Assembly (NCBI RefSeq): GCF_003697845.1
Contig: NZ_RDQE01000007.1
Location: forward strand, 155,534-219,533
DNA from: Halobellus captivus
GTDB taxonomy: Archaea > Halobacteriota > Halobacteria > Halobacteriales > Haloferacaceae
Length of the DNA stretch: 64,000 bases
Reading direction: 5' to 3'
Part shown: piece after piece, positions 9,799-17,685 of the stretch
Layout of the letters: each line of letters opens with the position of its first letter
How positions within the stretch are numbered: the first letter of the stretch is position 1
Program-made: the position numbers and the translations under genes
Notes under the pieces: model-generated
What the model saw: the letters and a program-made list of their open reading frames with translations, nothing else
Told to the model about the DNA's origin: nothing
Databases searched by the model: none

Positions 9799-9960
9799 AT
9801 GAGCGCGTCGGATCCGGACTCCCGGAAGCACCGCCCCCTCATCGCGGCGACGCCGGACGCCGATGCCGTGCTCCCGTGGCTCCGGACGCTCGCGGTCCTC
9901 GCCGGGTTCCTGTTGGTCGCGATCCTTCTCGTGACCGTCGAACTCCTCGGCCGGATCTGA
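9799..9960 (+). CDS. Small single-pass membrane protein
   Basis: A 53-residue open frame starting MSASDPDSRKHRPLI and ending with one strong hydrophobic helix of about 22 residues (LAVLAGFLLVAILLVTVELL, about residues 29-48) followed by GRI and a stop. The hydrophilic N-terminus of about 25 residues with several basic residues and the lack of a cleavage site suggest a small inner-membrane anchor protein. No family recognised; the frame is kept because the composition (polar start, clean transmembrane helix) is unlike the random arginine-rich translations of this GC-rich DNA. Several ATG codons exist upstream (9772), but that extension is not protein-like. Function unknown. Confidence 0.5.
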   Translation: MSASDPDSRKHRPLIAATPDADAVLPWLRTLAVLAGFLLVAILLVTVELLGRI

Positions 9961-10063
9961 TCGGCTCCCGCCACCGTCGATCCCGTCAAGAGGGCCGCGA
10001 TCGGCGAATTTCACTTTCGCTTTCGGGCTCGAATATAAACCGCGTCGGCACGACGGTCCCCGC

Positions 10064-10465
10064 ATGAGTCAGTCCACGTTCGACGACGACGACCTGTTCG
10101 GGGAGGCCGCGGCCGAGACCCGCGCGGAGGTCGAAGAGCACCTCGCGGCCGCCCGCGAGGAGCTGCCCGACCCCGACGACGTGTGGGTGACGGACGCCGA
10201 GAACGTGCTCGGCGCGCTCAACGGGCTCAAGTCGGCACTCGACGTCGGCGACGCGGTCGACCACGTTCGGTCGGCGAAGAAGGCGTACGTCCTCGGCGAG
10301 CGCGCCGACGCCTTCGAGGACGCCGACGACCTCGAGAGCGAGATCGCCGACCTGGAGTCGCTCGTGGGCGACATCGAGTCGGCGGCCGAGGAGGTCGCCT
10401 CGCTCACCGGGACGATCCCCGCGATCCGCGGCGCGCTCCAGGACGCCGCGGACGACGGGGAGTAG
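10064..10465 (+). CDS. Conserved haloarchaeal acidic helical protein (DUF5790-like)
   Basis: A 133-residue, very acidic, almost entirely helical cytoplasmic protein. It starts MSQSTFDDDDLFGEAAAE, and the rest is amphipathic helix with heptad-like spacing (ADDLESEIADLESLVGDIES near residues 89-108). I believe it belongs to a haloarchaea-specific family of unknown function (DUF5790), a recollection not checked by search. A clear TATAAA at 10034-10039 lies 25-30 bases before ATG 10064, so the gene is probably expressed from a leaderless transcript. No catalytic motif is visible; a structural or scaffold role is as far as inference goes. Confidence 0.75.
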   Translation: MSQSTFDDDDLFGEAAAETRAEVEEHLAAAREELPDPDDVWVTDAENVLGALNGLKSALDVGDAVDHVRSAKKAYVLGERADAFEDADDLESEIADLESLVGDIESAAEEVASLTGTIPAIRGALQDAADDGE

Positions 10466-10606
10466 CCTTCCACGCTCGGTCCTCCGCTCTCCGATCGGTC
10501 GCATCCGATCCCCCGTCCCGGTTCGTTCTCCGTCTTCGACTCGCCCCGTCCCCTCGAACGGGAACGCGCTCACCGATTTATGTTCCGTGCGGCCGAAGTT
10601 CCGGAC

Positions 10607-10891
10607 ATGGCGGAACCCACCACGGAGGCCGTCCGCGTCTGGCTGGTCGAACGGACCTACTCCGACGACGAACAGAACGTGGTGATCCTCACGTACGCCA
10701 CGCCCGACGGGGAGCGGTACTTCCGGAAGGAGCGTGCGCTCACGTCCTTCTCCGACGTCCGGGACACCACGGCGGCCGTCGAGGCCGGCCCGGGGGAACT
10801 CGGGTCCGTCGACGACTCCGAACTTCGAGAACGGTACGCCACGGAGGCGAGACGGATGCGGGACGCACACGACCCCGCCGACGTGATCTGA
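10607..10891 (+). CDS. Small conserved haloarchaeal protein
   Basis: A 94-residue soluble protein, MAEPTTEAVRVWLVERTYSD at the start, with alternating strand-like segments (NVVILTYATPDGERYFRKER) and a helical, acidic C-terminus. The first half reads like a small beta-sheet domain and the second like a helix with RYATEARRMRDAHDPADVI. ATG 10607 was chosen over ATG 10580 because a TTTATG element around 10577 lies 25-30 bases upstream of it, the leaderless spacing. It converges on the creatininase-family gene on the other strand. I do not recognise a function. Confidence 0.65.
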   Translation: MAEPTTEAVRVWLVERTYSDDEQNVVILTYATPDGERYFRKERALTSFSDVRDTTAAVEAGPGELGSVDDSELRERYATEARRMRDAHDPADVI

Positions 10892-10936
10892 CCGGCCTCG
10901 ACGGGATCGTTCCGTCGCTTCGCGGTCGGGGACGCG

Positions 10937-11728
10937 TCAGCGGTCGGCGTCGACGTCGCGGTCCGCGACCTTCCGGTCCGCGACGGCCCGCGCCAGCTCG
11001 GCGAGCGCGTCGCCCGCGCGGTCGAGCAGCTCCAGACCGCGCTCCGCGTCGCCCGCGGTCGGGTCGCCGACGACGCCGTTGTCGGTGAACTCGTCCGAGT
11101 CGTGCGCGAGGTTCACGCCGGAGACCCACTCGCCCCAGCGGTCGACCCCCCCGTCGCGGGCGGACTCGACCCGGTCCTCCCGGACGAGATCGGGGGTCGT
11201 CGCGCGCAGAAGCGCCGTCTCCAGCGGTCCCGCGTGGCCCATGTCGCTCGCGTGCTCGCCGACCGCCCCGAACCAGGTGAACGCCACGCCGTAGCCGTCG
11301 TGTGCGGGATCCCGCGAGAAGCGGCGGGCGACCTCCGCGAGCGCCTCGACGTTCCCGCCGTGGCCGTTCACGAACACGACGCGGTCGACGCCGTGTACCG
11401 GAAGCGAGGCGGCCGCCTCCCGGACGTACGACCGGAAGGTGTCCGGCGTCACCCACATCGTCCCGTCGAACGCGCAGTGCTCCTCGGCGACGCCCACGGG
11501 GATCGGGGGGCCGACGAGCGCCTCGCCGCGGGAGACGGCGTCGGCGACGCCCGTCCGCGGCTCCGCGTCGTACGCGGCCGCGGCCGCCTCGGCGACGGCG
11601 ACCGCGTTCAGCGTGTCGGTGCCGAGCGGCGCGTGGGGGCCGTGCTGTTCGGTGCTGCCGACCGGGAGCAGCGCCACGTCCACGTCGGCGTCACGCACGT
11701 CCGTCCAGGTTGCGTCCGCGAGTCGCAT
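10937..11728 (-). CDS. Creatininase family amidohydrolase
   Basis: A 263-residue metal-dependent amidohydrolase of the creatininase fold. Ligand motifs are in place: LLPVGSTEQHGPHAPLGTD near residues 20-38 (Glu, His and Asp of the two-metal site), FVNGHGGNVEAL near 119-130 (His), and MGHAGPLETALL with the final Glu near 163-174. Archaeal members include the deformylase ArfB, which acts on a formamidopyrimidine in riboflavin and F420 synthesis, and relatives of MftE; true creatininases are bacterial catabolic enzymes. In a haloarchaeon the ArfB role is the likeliest, but the family is broad and no riboflavin genes are adjacent, so it is left general. The start MRLADATWTDV at 11728 is typical of the family. 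Confidence 0.85.
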   Translation of the reverse strand: MRLADATWTDVRDADVDVALLPVGSTEQHGPHAPLGTDTLNAVAVAEAAAAAYDAEPRTGVADAVSRGEALVGPPIPVGVAEEHCAFDGTMWVTPDTFRSYVREAAASLPVHGVDRVVFVNGHGGNVEALAEVARRFSRDPAHDGYGVAFTWFGAVGEHASDMGHAGPLETALLRATTPDLVREDRVESARDGGVDRWGEWVSGVNLAHDSDEFTDNGVVGDPTAGDAERGLELLDRAGDALAELARAVADRKVADRDVDADR

Positions 11729-11865
11729 ACCTCCCCTGCGTCGACCGGCCCCGTATAGTCGACGGTCGGGTCCACCGGCTCGGGGCCCGCTTCCCGTCCG
11801 GATACGCCCCGGCCTCCCTCCGGTTCGTCCCCGGTACTTAATTCGTCGGGCGTGGATCGGGCGGT

Positions 11866-12189
11866 ATGACCGACGACGAAGCCGCCTCGCAGGCCGTCTA
11901 CGGCGTGGTCTTCGGCCCGCTGAAGCCGGCGCTTCGCGAGCACGCCTACCCGGTGACGAAGGAGGAACTGATAGAGCAGTACGGCGGGTTCGAGCTCGAA
12001 CACGCCGACGGCACGGACCGGCTGGAGGAGGTGTTACGCCGCGCCGACGTGGCGTCGTTCCGCGAGCCGCGCCAGGTCCGGGACGCGATCCTCGGCGTGG
12101 TCGGGGTCGACGGGGCCGGAAACCTGATCGACCCGGACGAGAACGACGTGGGGATCGAGACCGACGACTGGAGTTCGCTGTCGCCGTGA
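11866..12189 (+). CDS. Conserved haloarchaeal protein (DUF5789-like)
   Basis: A 107-residue acidic protein. Its centre, HAYPVTKEELIEQYGGFELE then a short helix and an acidic tail, resembles a small haloarchaeal family (DUF5789) in which a Y-P-x-T/V-x-E-E-L-I-x-x-Y-G motif is diagnostic; this match is from memory. The motif looks like a short helical domain related to those in small regulatory or adaptor proteins. ATG 11866 follows TACTTAATT at about 11835-11843, at leaderless spacing. Converges on the ABC exporter gene. No enzymatic residues are evident and the role is unknown. Confidence 0.7.
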   Translation: MTDDEAASQAVYGVVFGPLKPALREHAYPVTKEELIEQYGGFELEHADGTDRLEEVLRRADVASFREPRQVRDAILGVVGVDGAGNLIDPDENDVGIETDDWSSLSP

Positions 12190-12238
12190 GGCCGATCCGG
12201 GTCGGCCGCCGGTCGCCCGCCCGGTCGGCGATCGTCCG

Positions 12239-14188
12239 CTAGTCGTCGTCGCCCTCGGCGTCCTCGAGCACGCGCGCGGTCCGCTCCTGGGCGCGGTCGA
12301 TGAACTCCTGGGGCAACTCGTCGATCTCTCCCGCTTGAACGCCCCAGAGATGCGCGTACAGGCCGCCGTTCTCCAGCAGCTCGTCGTGGGTGCCCCGCTC
12401 GACGACCTCGCCGTCCTCCAACACCAGGATGGTGTCGGCGTCCTTGATCGTCGAGAGCCGGTGGGCGATCGCGAACGTCGTCCGGTCAGCGGTGAGCCGG
12501 TCTATCGACCGCTGGATCAGCATCTCGGTCTCCGTGTCCACGTCCGAGGTGGCCTCGTCGAGGACGAGGACGTCCGGGTCCTTGAGCACCGCGCGGGCGA
12601 TGGTGACCCGCTGACGCTGGCCGCCGGAGAGCTTCACGCCGCGTTCGCCGACCATCGTGTCGTAGCCGTCAGGGAGGTTCTCGATGAACGCGTGTGCCTC
12701 CGCGGCCCTCGCGGCCTCGCGGACCTCCTCGTCGGTCGCCTCGAAGGCCCCGTAGGTGATGTTCTCGCGGACGGTGCCGTAGAACAGGTACGAGGACTGG
12801 CCGACGTAGCCGATCGACCGGCGTAACGACCGCAGCGTGACCTCGCCGACGTCCTGGCCGTCGATCCGGATCGACCCCTCGTCGACGTCGTACATCCGGA
12901 GCAACAGCTTGAGGACGGTCGACTTCCCGGCCCCCGTCGGCCCGACGAGCGCGAGCGTCTCGCCGCCCTCGACGGCGAAGTCGACGTCCCGGACTATCGG
13001 CTCGTCGTCGTAGCCGAAGGTGACGCCGTCGTAGACCACCTCGCCCTCCTCGACGACGAGGTCCGGAGCGTCCGCGTCCTGCTCGAGCTTCGAGGGCTCG
13101 TCCATCAGTCCGAAGATCCGCTCGGAGGAGGCCCGGGCCCGCTGATACATGTTGATTATCTGTCCGAACTGCGCCATCGGCCAGATGAACCGCTGGGTGT
13201 AGAGGATGAACACGACGAACATCCCGACGGAGAGGTCGCCGGAGAACGGGCCGGGCGCGGCCCCCTGGAACACCCAGAGGCCGCCGACGACGAAGGTGAA
13301 CACGAAGCCGATGCCCGCGAGCACCCGCAGCGCCGGGAAGAACTTGATCCGGGTCCGGATCGCGCCCCAGTTGGCGTCGAAGTACTCCATCGAGACGTCG
13401 TCGACGCGGTCGGACTCGTACGGCTCCGTGTTCGCGGACTTGATCACCTGGATGCCGCCGAGGTTGTTCTCCAGCCGGGAGTTCATCTTCCCGACCGAGG
13501 AGCGAACCGCGGCGTACTTCGGCTGGATCGTCCGGATGAAGACGTACGTGAACCCCGCGATGATCGGGACGGGCAGGAGCGCGACGAGGGCGAGTTGCCA
13601 GTTGATCCACACCAGGAGGCCACCGATCCCGACGACCATCACGGAGAGCCGAAACAGCGAGTTCATGCCGTCGTTCAGGAACCGCTCGAGCCGGTTCACG
13701 TCGTTCGAGAGGATCGACATCATCTCGCCGGTCTGCTTGTCCGAGAAGAACTCCATGTTCAGCCGCTGCATTCGGTCGTAGGTGTCGGTCCGGACGTCGT
13801 GTTGGATGTGTTGGGCGAACGCGTTGAACCCCCAGTTGCGGATCCAGTGGAACGCCGCGCCGAGCGCGAAGGCGCCGCCGATGACGGCGACCGTGAACCA
13901 GAACTGTTCGGTCCGCCCCGTCGGGAGCCACGCGTCCGGGAGGAGGACGAGCGGGATCTGCTCGCTGAAGGGCGCGTCCTCGTAGAAGACGGCGTCGATG
14001 GCGATCCCCAGCATGAGCGGCGGGAGGAGATCGAGCAGCCGCGCGAAGACGCTGGCGAGGATCCCGACGCTCACCTGCGGGAGGTACGGCCGGCCGTACT
14101 CGAGGAACAGCCGCTTCATCGGGTTCTCGACCTCGGCGCGCTGCTCCTCGAACGGATCGTCCTCGTCCCACTCGGCCCCACTCATCAC
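12239..14188 (-). CDS. ABC exporter (fused permease and ATPase, MsbA/lipid-drug type)
   Basis: A 649-residue half-transporter with a type IV exporter architecture: an acidic N-terminal tail, six helices in the first about 330 residues (LMLGIAIDAVF, WFTVAVIGGAFALGAAFHW, LALVALLPVPIIAGFTYVF), then a complete nucleotide-binding domain. Walker A is VGPTGAGKST near 428, the Q loop IGYVGQSSYLF, the signature [14 protein letters not shown] near 530, Walker B VLVLDEATSDVD and the switch His in FAIAHRLSTI. Such proteins work as homo- or heterodimers, pumping lipids, peptides or drugs out of the cell. No partner half-transporter gene is adjacent, so a homodimer is likely. The extreme C-terminus is a helical, charged extension. 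The start could also be the second ATG (14185). Confidence 0.92.
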   Translation of the reverse strand: MMSGAEWDEDDPFEEQRAEVENPMKRLFLEYGRPYLPQVSVGILASVFARLLDLLPPLMLGIAIDAVFYEDAPFSEQIPLVLLPDAWLPTGRTEQFWFTVAVIGGAFALGAAFHWIRNWGFNAFAQHIQHDVRTDTYDRMQRLNMEFFSDKQTGEMMSILSNDVNRLERFLNDGMNSLFRLSVMVVGIGGLLVWINWQLALVALLPVPIIAGFTYVFIRTIQPKYAAVRSSVGKMNSRLENNLGGIQVIKSANTEPYESDRVDDVSMEYFDANWGAIRTRIKFFPALRVLAGIGFVFTFVVGGLWVFQGAAPGPFSGDLSVGMFVVFILYTQRFIWPMAQFGQIINMYQRARASSERIFGLMDEPSKLEQDADAPDLVVEEGEVVYDGVTFGYDDEPIVRDVDFAVEGGETLALVGPTGAGKSTVLKLLLRMYDVDEGSIRIDGQDVGEVTLRSLRRSIGYVGQSSYLFYGTVRENITYGAFEATDEEVREAARAAEAHAFIENLPDGYDTMVGERGVKLSGGQRQRVTIARAVLKDPDVLVLDEATSDVDTETEMLIQRSIDRLTADRTTFAIAHRLSTIKDADTILVLEDGEVVERGTHDELLENGGLYAHLWGVQAGEIDELPQEFIDRAQERTARVLEDAEGDDD

Positions 14189-14264
14189 TCACCCTATCGG
14201 GCCACGAGCCAAGTGCGTTTCCTTCGGATCGATCCGGGCCGATACGAACCGGAGAGAACGGCCG

Positions 14265-15197
14265 CTACTCGTCCCGATCCGGAAACGGGACCTCGAGCAG
14301 CTCGCCGTCGTCGGGGAGGAGGCACTCGCCGTCGAACGCCTCGCGGGCGTCGCGCAGGATCGGGGAGGCGTCGCCGGCGTACCGCGAGGAGACGTGAACG
14401 AGCGCGAGCCGCTTCGCGCCGGCCCGCTCGGCGATGTCGCCCGCCTCCCGGCCGGTCGAGTGGGCCGTGTCGCGGGCGCGGTCGGCCATGTCGTCGGCGA
14501 AGGTGGCGTCGTGGGCGAGGAGGTCGGCGTCCGCGGCGACCTCGACGGTGCGCTCGCGCGGCCGGGTGTCGGCGGTGTAGACGAGCTTCCGGCCGGGGCG
14601 CGGCGGGCCGACGACCTGATCGGACTCGACGACGGTGCCGTCCTCGAGTTCGACGGACTCTCCGGAGTGAAGGCGGCCGAACGCCGGGCCGACCGGGACG
14701 CCGAGCTCCTCGGCTCTCGGCCGGTCGAACCGGCCGGGGCGGTCCGCCTCCTCGAGGACGTATCCCTGTGAGACGGTTCGATGCGTCGTCTCGAAGGCCC
14801 GGACCTCGTAGCCGTCGGCGGAGAGCGCGACGTCGCCGGGGGCGACCGCCTCGATCCGGACCGGGAACCCCGGCTGGTGGCCCACCGCGTGGACGAGGTC
14901 GTGCAGGTCGTCGCCGGTACCGGGCGGGCAGTGGACGAGGAGCGGGTCGGTCCGGTCGTTGAACCCCAGCGTCTGGACGAGCCCGGGGATCCCGAGGACG
15001 TGGTCGCCGTGGAGGTGCGAGACGAACAGGTGGTCGATCCCGAAGCCGGTGCCGGCCCGCATCATCCCGCGTTGGGTTCCCTCGCCGCAGTCGAACAGCA
15101 GGCGGTCGCCCTCGCGGTTGACGAAGGTGGCGCTCGGCGCGCGCTCGGTGGTCGGGACGGCACCGCCCGTCCCGAGGAACGTGACGCGAAGGGACAT
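14265..15197 (-). CDS. rnz: Ribonuclease Z (tRNA 3' processing endonuclease)
   Basis: A 310-residue metallo-beta-lactamase-fold nuclease that trims the 3' trailer of pre-tRNA so that CCA can be added. It starts MSLRVTFLGTGGAVPTTER, the RNase Z signature. FVSHLHGDHVLGIPGL near residues 57-72 is the HxHxDH zinc motif, LVYTADTRP near 198-206 supplies the bridging Asp, LLAHDATFADD follows, and ALVHVSSRY near 267-275 gives the last histidine. The exosite (flexible arm) region around 100-170 is the length usual for the short archaeal form. No unusual features. Archaeal and bacterial short forms act as dimers. Situated upstream of, and in the same direction as, the ABC exporter with about 75 bases between them. 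Confidence 0.95.
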   Translation of the reverse strand: MSLRVTFLGTGGAVPTTERAPSATFVNREGDRLLFDCGEGTQRGMMRAGTGFGIDHLFVSHLHGDHVLGIPGLVQTLGFNDRTDPLLVHCPPGTGDDLHDLVHAVGHQPGFPVRIEAVAPGDVALSADGYEVRAFETTHRTVSQGYVLEEADRPGRFDRPRAEELGVPVGPAFGRLHSGESVELEDGTVVESDQVVGPPRPGRKLVYTADTRPRERTVEVAADADLLAHDATFADDMADRARDTAHSTGREAGDIAERAGAKRLALVHVSSRYAGDASPILRDAREAFDGECLLPDDGELLEVPFPDRDE

Positions 15198-15337
15198 ACC
15201 CGCCCTGCGGTCGGCGGGGGTAAACTCCTTTCGAGCCGCGGTCGCGGGACGGATGACCGTCGATCGGCGGCGCGGGAGACGGCCCCGTCGCCACGGGCGG
15301 TCGACACCGACATGTGGCCGCCGCCCCGAGGCCGGGT

Positions 15338-15619
15338 ATGTACGACTCGATCGCCGCGCTCGTTCGCCAGGAGGGGTGGCGCGCGGAGGGGACTGCCGCC
15401 CGCGTCCACTACGACGGCGGCGGCGACCGATTCGCCGTGGAGTTCTACGCCGACGTCGACCGCGTCCTCTACTGGACCGTTCCGGGCGGCGGGGACGAAG
15501 GGGAGGAGACCGCCGCCCCGGTCCCGCGCGAGTCGGTCCCGGACCCGCTCCGCCGGCGGATCCGGGAGGACCTCGACGCCGCCGGCGTCGACCCGGGCGT
15601 GGAACGACGGAGCGTCTGA
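15338..15619 (+). CDS. Small conserved haloarchaeal protein
   Basis: A 93-residue acidic protein: MYDSIAALVRQEGWRAEG at the start, then strands (ARVHYDGGGDRFAVEFYAD, RVLYWTVPGG) and a C-terminal helix with RIREDLDAAGVDP. The pattern is a small alpha/beta domain. Start ATG 15338 lies immediately before the conserved-looking helix; upstream ATG codons add only Pro/Ala-rich sequence. It precedes the HIT gene by about 90 bases, in the same direction. I do not know its function. Confidence 0.6.
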   Translation: MYDSIAALVRQEGWRAEGTAARVHYDGGGDRFAVEFYADVDRVLYWTVPGGGDEGEETAAPVPRESVPDPLRRRIREDLDAAGVDPGVERRSV

Positions 15620-15706
15620 TCGGCGCGAGGTGGCGGTCACCGACCGATCCGCCCTCGCCGCGTCGTCCGGGAAACCTTGATACGTCGCGGCGTCGACCCG
15701 TCGCGT

Positions 15707-16126
15707 ATGTCCGACGACTGTATCTTCTGTTCGATCGTCGCCGGCGAGATCCCGGCGCGGACGGTGTACGAGACCGACGAGGTGCTGGCGTTCCTCGACG
15801 CCAACCCGCTCGCGCGCGGTCACACCCTCGTGATCCCGAAGACGCACGCGGGACGCGTGGGCGACCTCGACGTCGACCGCACCAGAGCGCTCTTCGACGC
15901 GGTCGCCGAGCTCACCCCCCGCGTCCAGGAGGCGGTCGACGCCGACGCGGCGAACGTGGGGATCAACGACGGCGAGGCGGCCGGTCAGGAGGTGCCCCAC
16001 GTCCACGCGCACGTCATCCCGCGGTTCGAGGGGGACGGCGGCGCGCCGATCCACGCGGTCGGCGGGGCCCGCCCCGACCTCTCGGACGACGAGCTCGACG
16101 ATATCGCGGCGGCGATCGCCGACTGA
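15707..16126 (+). CDS. HIT family nucleotide hydrolase/transferase
   Basis: A 139-residue histidine-triad protein, MSDDCIFCSIVAGEIPARTV at the start, with the zinc-type cysteine pair CIFC of the Hint/HinT branch. The catalytic triad motif is EVPHVHAHVIPRF near residues 101-113 (H-x-H-x-H), with GHTLVIPKTHAG in the middle. Hint-branch enzymes hydrolyse AMP-lysine or adenosine phosphoramidate-type substrates and others act on dinucleoside polyphosphates; which of these applies here is not decidable. The start ATG 15707 is the one giving the canonical N-terminus. No signal peptide; cytoplasmic, normally a homodimer. Confidence 0.92.
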   Translation: MSDDCIFCSIVAGEIPARTVYETDEVLAFLDANPLARGHTLVIPKTHAGRVGDLDVDRTRALFDAVAELTPRVQEAVDADAANVGINDGEAAGQEVPHVHAHVIPRFEGDGGAPIHAVGGARPDLSDDELDDIAAAIAD

Positions 16127-16189
16127 GGGGCTACCGTCGCCGTCGACGTCGTTCGAAGGAATTATTCGCCGAACCGGCGAGGAGCCCCC

Positions 16190-16984
16190 ATGCAAGCGAC
16201 GACGCTCGCGCTGGTCGGAGCGGCCGGCGGCGCGGGGACGACGCGGACTGCCGTCGAGCTGGCCACGATCGGGGCACGCGGCGGTCGGGACGTGGCGGTG
16301 ATCGACGCCGCGTACGCGACGCAGGGACTCTCCGAGTACGTTCACGGCCGTATCGGGACCGACCTCACGACGCTCCTGACCGACGAGGCCGGCGCGTCGC
16401 TGTCGGCGGCGACGTACCCGATCGCGGTCGGCGGTCGATCGGACGGTCGGGAGGCGGACGCCCAGTCCCTTCCGGGACGTGCCGACGTCGTCCCCGCCCG
16501 GGCTCCGTTCGAGCGGGTCGCCCGCGCGAAGACGTCCGAGGCGGCGCGCAAGCTCGAACGGCGGATCGACGAGGCGGCGACCGCCTACGACGCGGTGATC
16601 GTCGACGCGTCGCCGGTGGCGTCGAACGAGGCGGTCGCGGCGGTCACGGTGGCCGACGGCGTCGCCGCGGTCCACCCCGCGACCCCGCACGGTCGTGACG
16701 CCCTCCAGCGACTCCACGGCCGGATCGCGGACGTGAGTGCGAGCGTCGACGCCACCGTCGCGGTGTCTCGCGGGTTCGATACGGGGACCGACGACGCCGA
16801 CGTGTCACGCGACGCCGACGTGGCTCTCCCGGAGACGGACCCGAGCGTGACGGCCGCACCCGTCGCGGCGACCGGCGACGGCGCATACCCGCGGGCGGTC
16901 GCCGACGCGTACGCGCGGCTCTTCGATACGACGCTCGAGGTCGACCTCTTGGAGGCGGGACTGATCGAACGAATGAGAGGATAG
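16190..16984 (+). CDS. ParA/MinD-like protein with degenerate P-loop
   Basis: A 264-residue protein with the overall fold order of the ParA/MinD family: a first strand leading into GAAGGAGTTRT (residues 10-20), DVAVIDAAYATQGLSEYV, AYDAVIVDASPVASNEAV near 127-144 as the second aspartate strand, and a C-terminal helix ending LIERMRG. The normal deviant Walker A reads KGGxGKT; here both lysines are replaced (AGGAGTT), so ATP hydrolysis in the usual way is doubtful. A central serine/aspartate-rich insertion (about residues 195-222) is not conserved-looking. No parB-like gene is directly adjacent, but a ParB-HTH-like protein is encoded at 48880-49551. Could be a non-hydrolysing nucleotide- or partner-binding relative; function unknown. 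Confidence 0.75.
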   Translation: MQATTLALVGAAGGAGTTRTAVELATIGARGGRDVAVIDAAYATQGLSEYVHGRIGTDLTTLLTDEAGASLSAATYPIAVGGRSDGREADAQSLPGRADVVPARAPFERVARAKTSEAARKLERRIDEAATAYDAVIVDASPVASNEAVAAVTVADGVAAVHPATPHGRDALQRLHGRIADVSASVDATVAVSRGFDTGTDDADVSRDADVALPETDPSVTAAPVAATGDGAYPRAVADAYARLFDTTLEVDLLEAGLIERMRG

Positions 16985-17002
16985 CCGGCGTCGCCGTTCC
17001 GA

Positions 17003-17524
17003 TCAGCGGAGGGCGTCGGGCGACCCCAGCGCGTCGCCGAGGGGGTCGTCCGCGCCGAGACCGGACCCGAGCGGCGTCGACCCCGCGATCTTCGCCTCCA
17101 CCACGTCGGCGATCGCCGGGAGCGGATCGTGCGTCTCGACGTAGGTCGCGAGCGCGAAGTCCGCGTCGTCGCCGCCGACCAGCGTCACCGCCTCGGTGCG
17201 GGCGATCCGGCCGTCGAGCCAGTCGCGGACGATCCCCCGACGAGTCGGCGCGAGCGGGCGGACGCCCGAGACGCCACAGCGGTGGAGCGCCTTGGCGGCG
17301 GTCATGGGGGCGACGCCGGCGTCCGCGGCGGCGTCGCCGACGCTCCGGCCGGCCGTGTACGCGTCGACCAGCGTCGCGGTCGCCTCCGGGGTACACGGCA
17401 ACTCGTCGGCGTGTGCGCGCAGGCGCTCCGCCAGCGGCGTCTCCGTGTCGTCGGCGACGGCGACGCCCCGGTCGCACTGGTTGGCGGTCACCTCGAGCCC
17501 CTCCGCGATCTCCGACAGCGTCAT
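17003..17524 (-). CDS. Helix-turn-helix type haloarchaeal protein
   Basis: A 173-residue protein beginning MTLSEIAEGLEVTANQCDRG. Residues about 42-75 (PEATATLVDAYTAGRSVGDA, then AADAGVAPMTAAKALHRCGV) form a recognisable helix-turn-helix of the resolvase/sigma-like type, and about 88-115 resemble another small helical unit. The rest is acidic and low in motifs. It probably binds DNA as a regulator. It converges on the ParA-like gene (18 bases between stops) and diverges from the TFB gene, with 160 bases in between. Whether it acts with either is unknown. Confidence 0.6.
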   Translation of the reverse strand: MTLSEIAEGLEVTANQCDRGVAVADDTETPLAERLRAHADELPCTPEATATLVDAYTAGRSVGDAAADAGVAPMTAAKALHRCGVSGVRPLAPTRRGIVRDWLDGRIARTEAVTLVGGDDADFALATYVETHDPLPAIADVVEAKIAGSTPLGSGLGADDPLGDALGSPDALR

Positions 17525-17685
17525 GGCAAGCGATCTCGCGTTTGCATAAATAAAACCACCGTACTGCGTCGGCTTCGACGCCGACCACCGGCCGGTTATC
17601 GATCGGTACGGTCGCGCGGATCCGGCCGTTCACCCCCCGATCCACCGGGGTTTAAGTAAGGGATCGGGACCGAGGTTCAGGTGTG

